Assembly (NCBI GenBank): GCA_000715685.1
Contig: KL569433.1
Location: forward strand, 81,578-88,338
Reading direction: 5' to 3'
Source of the DNA: Streptomyces lilacinus
GTDB taxonomy: Bacteria > Actinomycetota > Actinomycetes > Streptomycetales > Streptomycetaceae
Length of the DNA: 6,761 nucleotides
This document shows positions 6,180 through 6,761 of this stretch, one piece after another; the stretch's first letter is position 1; every line of letters starts with the position of its first letter. Under the pieces are notes generated by a model. It was not told where the DNA came from. It worked only from the letters and a program-made list of their open reading frames with translations, and ran no database searches. A program made the position numbers and the translations under genes.

Positions 6180-6761
6180 TCACCAGCGCTGCGTGGCGTT
6201 GGTCCGCCGCCGGTACCAGATGAGCCCACCGGCGATGGCGGCCGTGGTGCCCGCGAGGACGAGCCCGGCGGTGTCGGGCGGTTCGGCCGCGGGCGCGCTG
6301 CCGCCGCCTCCGGCGGGCACGGGGGCGACCGGGGAGGCGTGCGGGCGGCCGGGCTCGCGGCCCGCGAAGTCCCCGTACTCCTCCTCGTACGCGTCGCGGT
6401 CGCCGAACTCCGAGCCGCGACCGGTCCGGTCGGCGGACTCGTCGTGGCCCCGGCGGTCGGTGCCCTCGCCCGCGTCCGGCCGGCCGTCGCGGCCGGCGGC
6501 GTCGTAGCCCGGGCCGGCGTCGCGGGGTGCGCTGTCGAAGCGGGGGTCGGGCAGGTCGCGGGGGTTCTTGACGACGGTCAGCCGGCCCTCGGCGGTGGCG
6601 TCCGTGCCCGCGCACGTGACCCGGACCGGGTAGGTGCCGGCCGGCACGGACTCGCGGAGGGTGGCCTCGGCGAACAGCCCGGCCGGGCCCCGGGCGAGCT
6701 TGGCGTCGGTGACGAAGGCCTTCGAGGCGGCGGTGCCGCGGTCGCCGGCGCAGCCGGAGAC
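6180..6761 (-). CDS. Partial exported surface protein with C-terminal anchor, probable sortase substrate
   Basis: The frame is open from the window edge, so the N-terminus (and any signal peptide) is missing; 193 C-terminal residues are visible. Residues 1-64 look like the end of an extracellular beta-sandwich (Ig-like) domain: LRESVPAGTYPVRVTCAGT is a typical pattern, with Cys4 and Cys50 able to form a disulfide. Residues ~66-140 are a linker very rich in Asp, Arg, Gly and Glu. Residues 141-160 are rich in Pro, Ala and Gly. The tail has PPDTAG (161-166), a hydrophobic stretch (167-182) and YRRR (183-186), the layout of a sorting signal, though the motif is not LPxTG or LAxTG. A GTG at 6647 is an internal codon rather than the start, because the domain pattern continues upstream of it. 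I do not recognise a named family; without the sortase signal it would simply be a C-terminally anchored membrane protein. Confidence 0.8.
   Translation of the reverse strand, partial: VSGCAGDRGTAASKAFVTDAKLARGPAGLFAEATLRESVPAGTYPVRVTCAGTDATAEGRLTVVKNPRDLPDPRFDSAPRDAGPGYDAAGRDGRPDAGEGTDRRGHDESADRTGRGSEFGDRDAYEEEYGDFAGREPGRPHASPVAPVPAGGGGSAPAAEPPDTAGLVLAGTTAAIAGGLIWYRRRTNATQRW

Noticed and set aside
5269..6507. Plus-strand open frame of about 412 codons opposite the sortase genes
   Set aside because: It shows no domain and repetitive Gly/Ala/Val composition; the minus strand has the sortase catalytic residues and membrane helix.
6180..6647. Independent 155-residue protein starting at GTG 6647
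   Set aside because: The same frame stays open to the window edge, with Ig-like sequence and a cysteine that pairs with one inside the shorter version, so the GTG is an internal Val codon.

Overview
The window has very high G+C content, almost exclusively G/C-ending codons, and a tRNA without an encoded CCA. It also carries the cslA-glxA gene pair typical of Streptomyces. All of this points to a chromosomal segment of Streptomyces or a very close relative. I see no insertion sequence, phage gene, CRISPR array or other sign of recent transfer.

Left part (1-374): the last ~31 nt of a tRNA gene, probably tRNA-Lys, are followed immediately by an 18-bp perfect hairpin that should end its transcript. 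About 300 bp of non-coding DNA follows. It is clearly less G+C-rich around 90-200, then G-tract-rich with small dyads, and leads to a strong Shine-Dalgarno sequence for the first gene.

Centre, plus strand (375-4195): cslA encodes a membrane GT2 cellulose-synthase-like enzyme. It overlaps by 4 nt with glxA, which encodes a membrane-anchored mononuclear copper radical oxidase of the galactose/glyoxal oxidase type. In Streptomyces these two proteins make and modify a cellulose-like glycan at hyphal tips that is needed for tip integrity and development.

Centre-right, minus strand (4209-5258): a GH6 glucanase lipoprotein (cslZ) converges on glxA with only 13 bp between stop codons. This adds a beta-1,4-glucan hydrolase to the synthase and oxidase, giving a complete make/modify/trim set on the outer face of the membrane.

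Right part, minus strand (5449-6761): a class E/F-type sortase lies 23 nt downstream of a partial gene for an exported protein. That protein has an Ig-like or stalk-like extracellular part, a long charged linker, and a C-terminal tail of short motif, hydrophobic helix and arginine cluster. They look like a sortase and its dedicated substrate, but the sorting motif is unusual (a PPDTAG stretch instead of LPxTG or LAxTG). This pair is the least described part of the window. Every protein gene here acts at the cell envelope; a functional link between the sortase pair and the glycan genes is an inference from position only.
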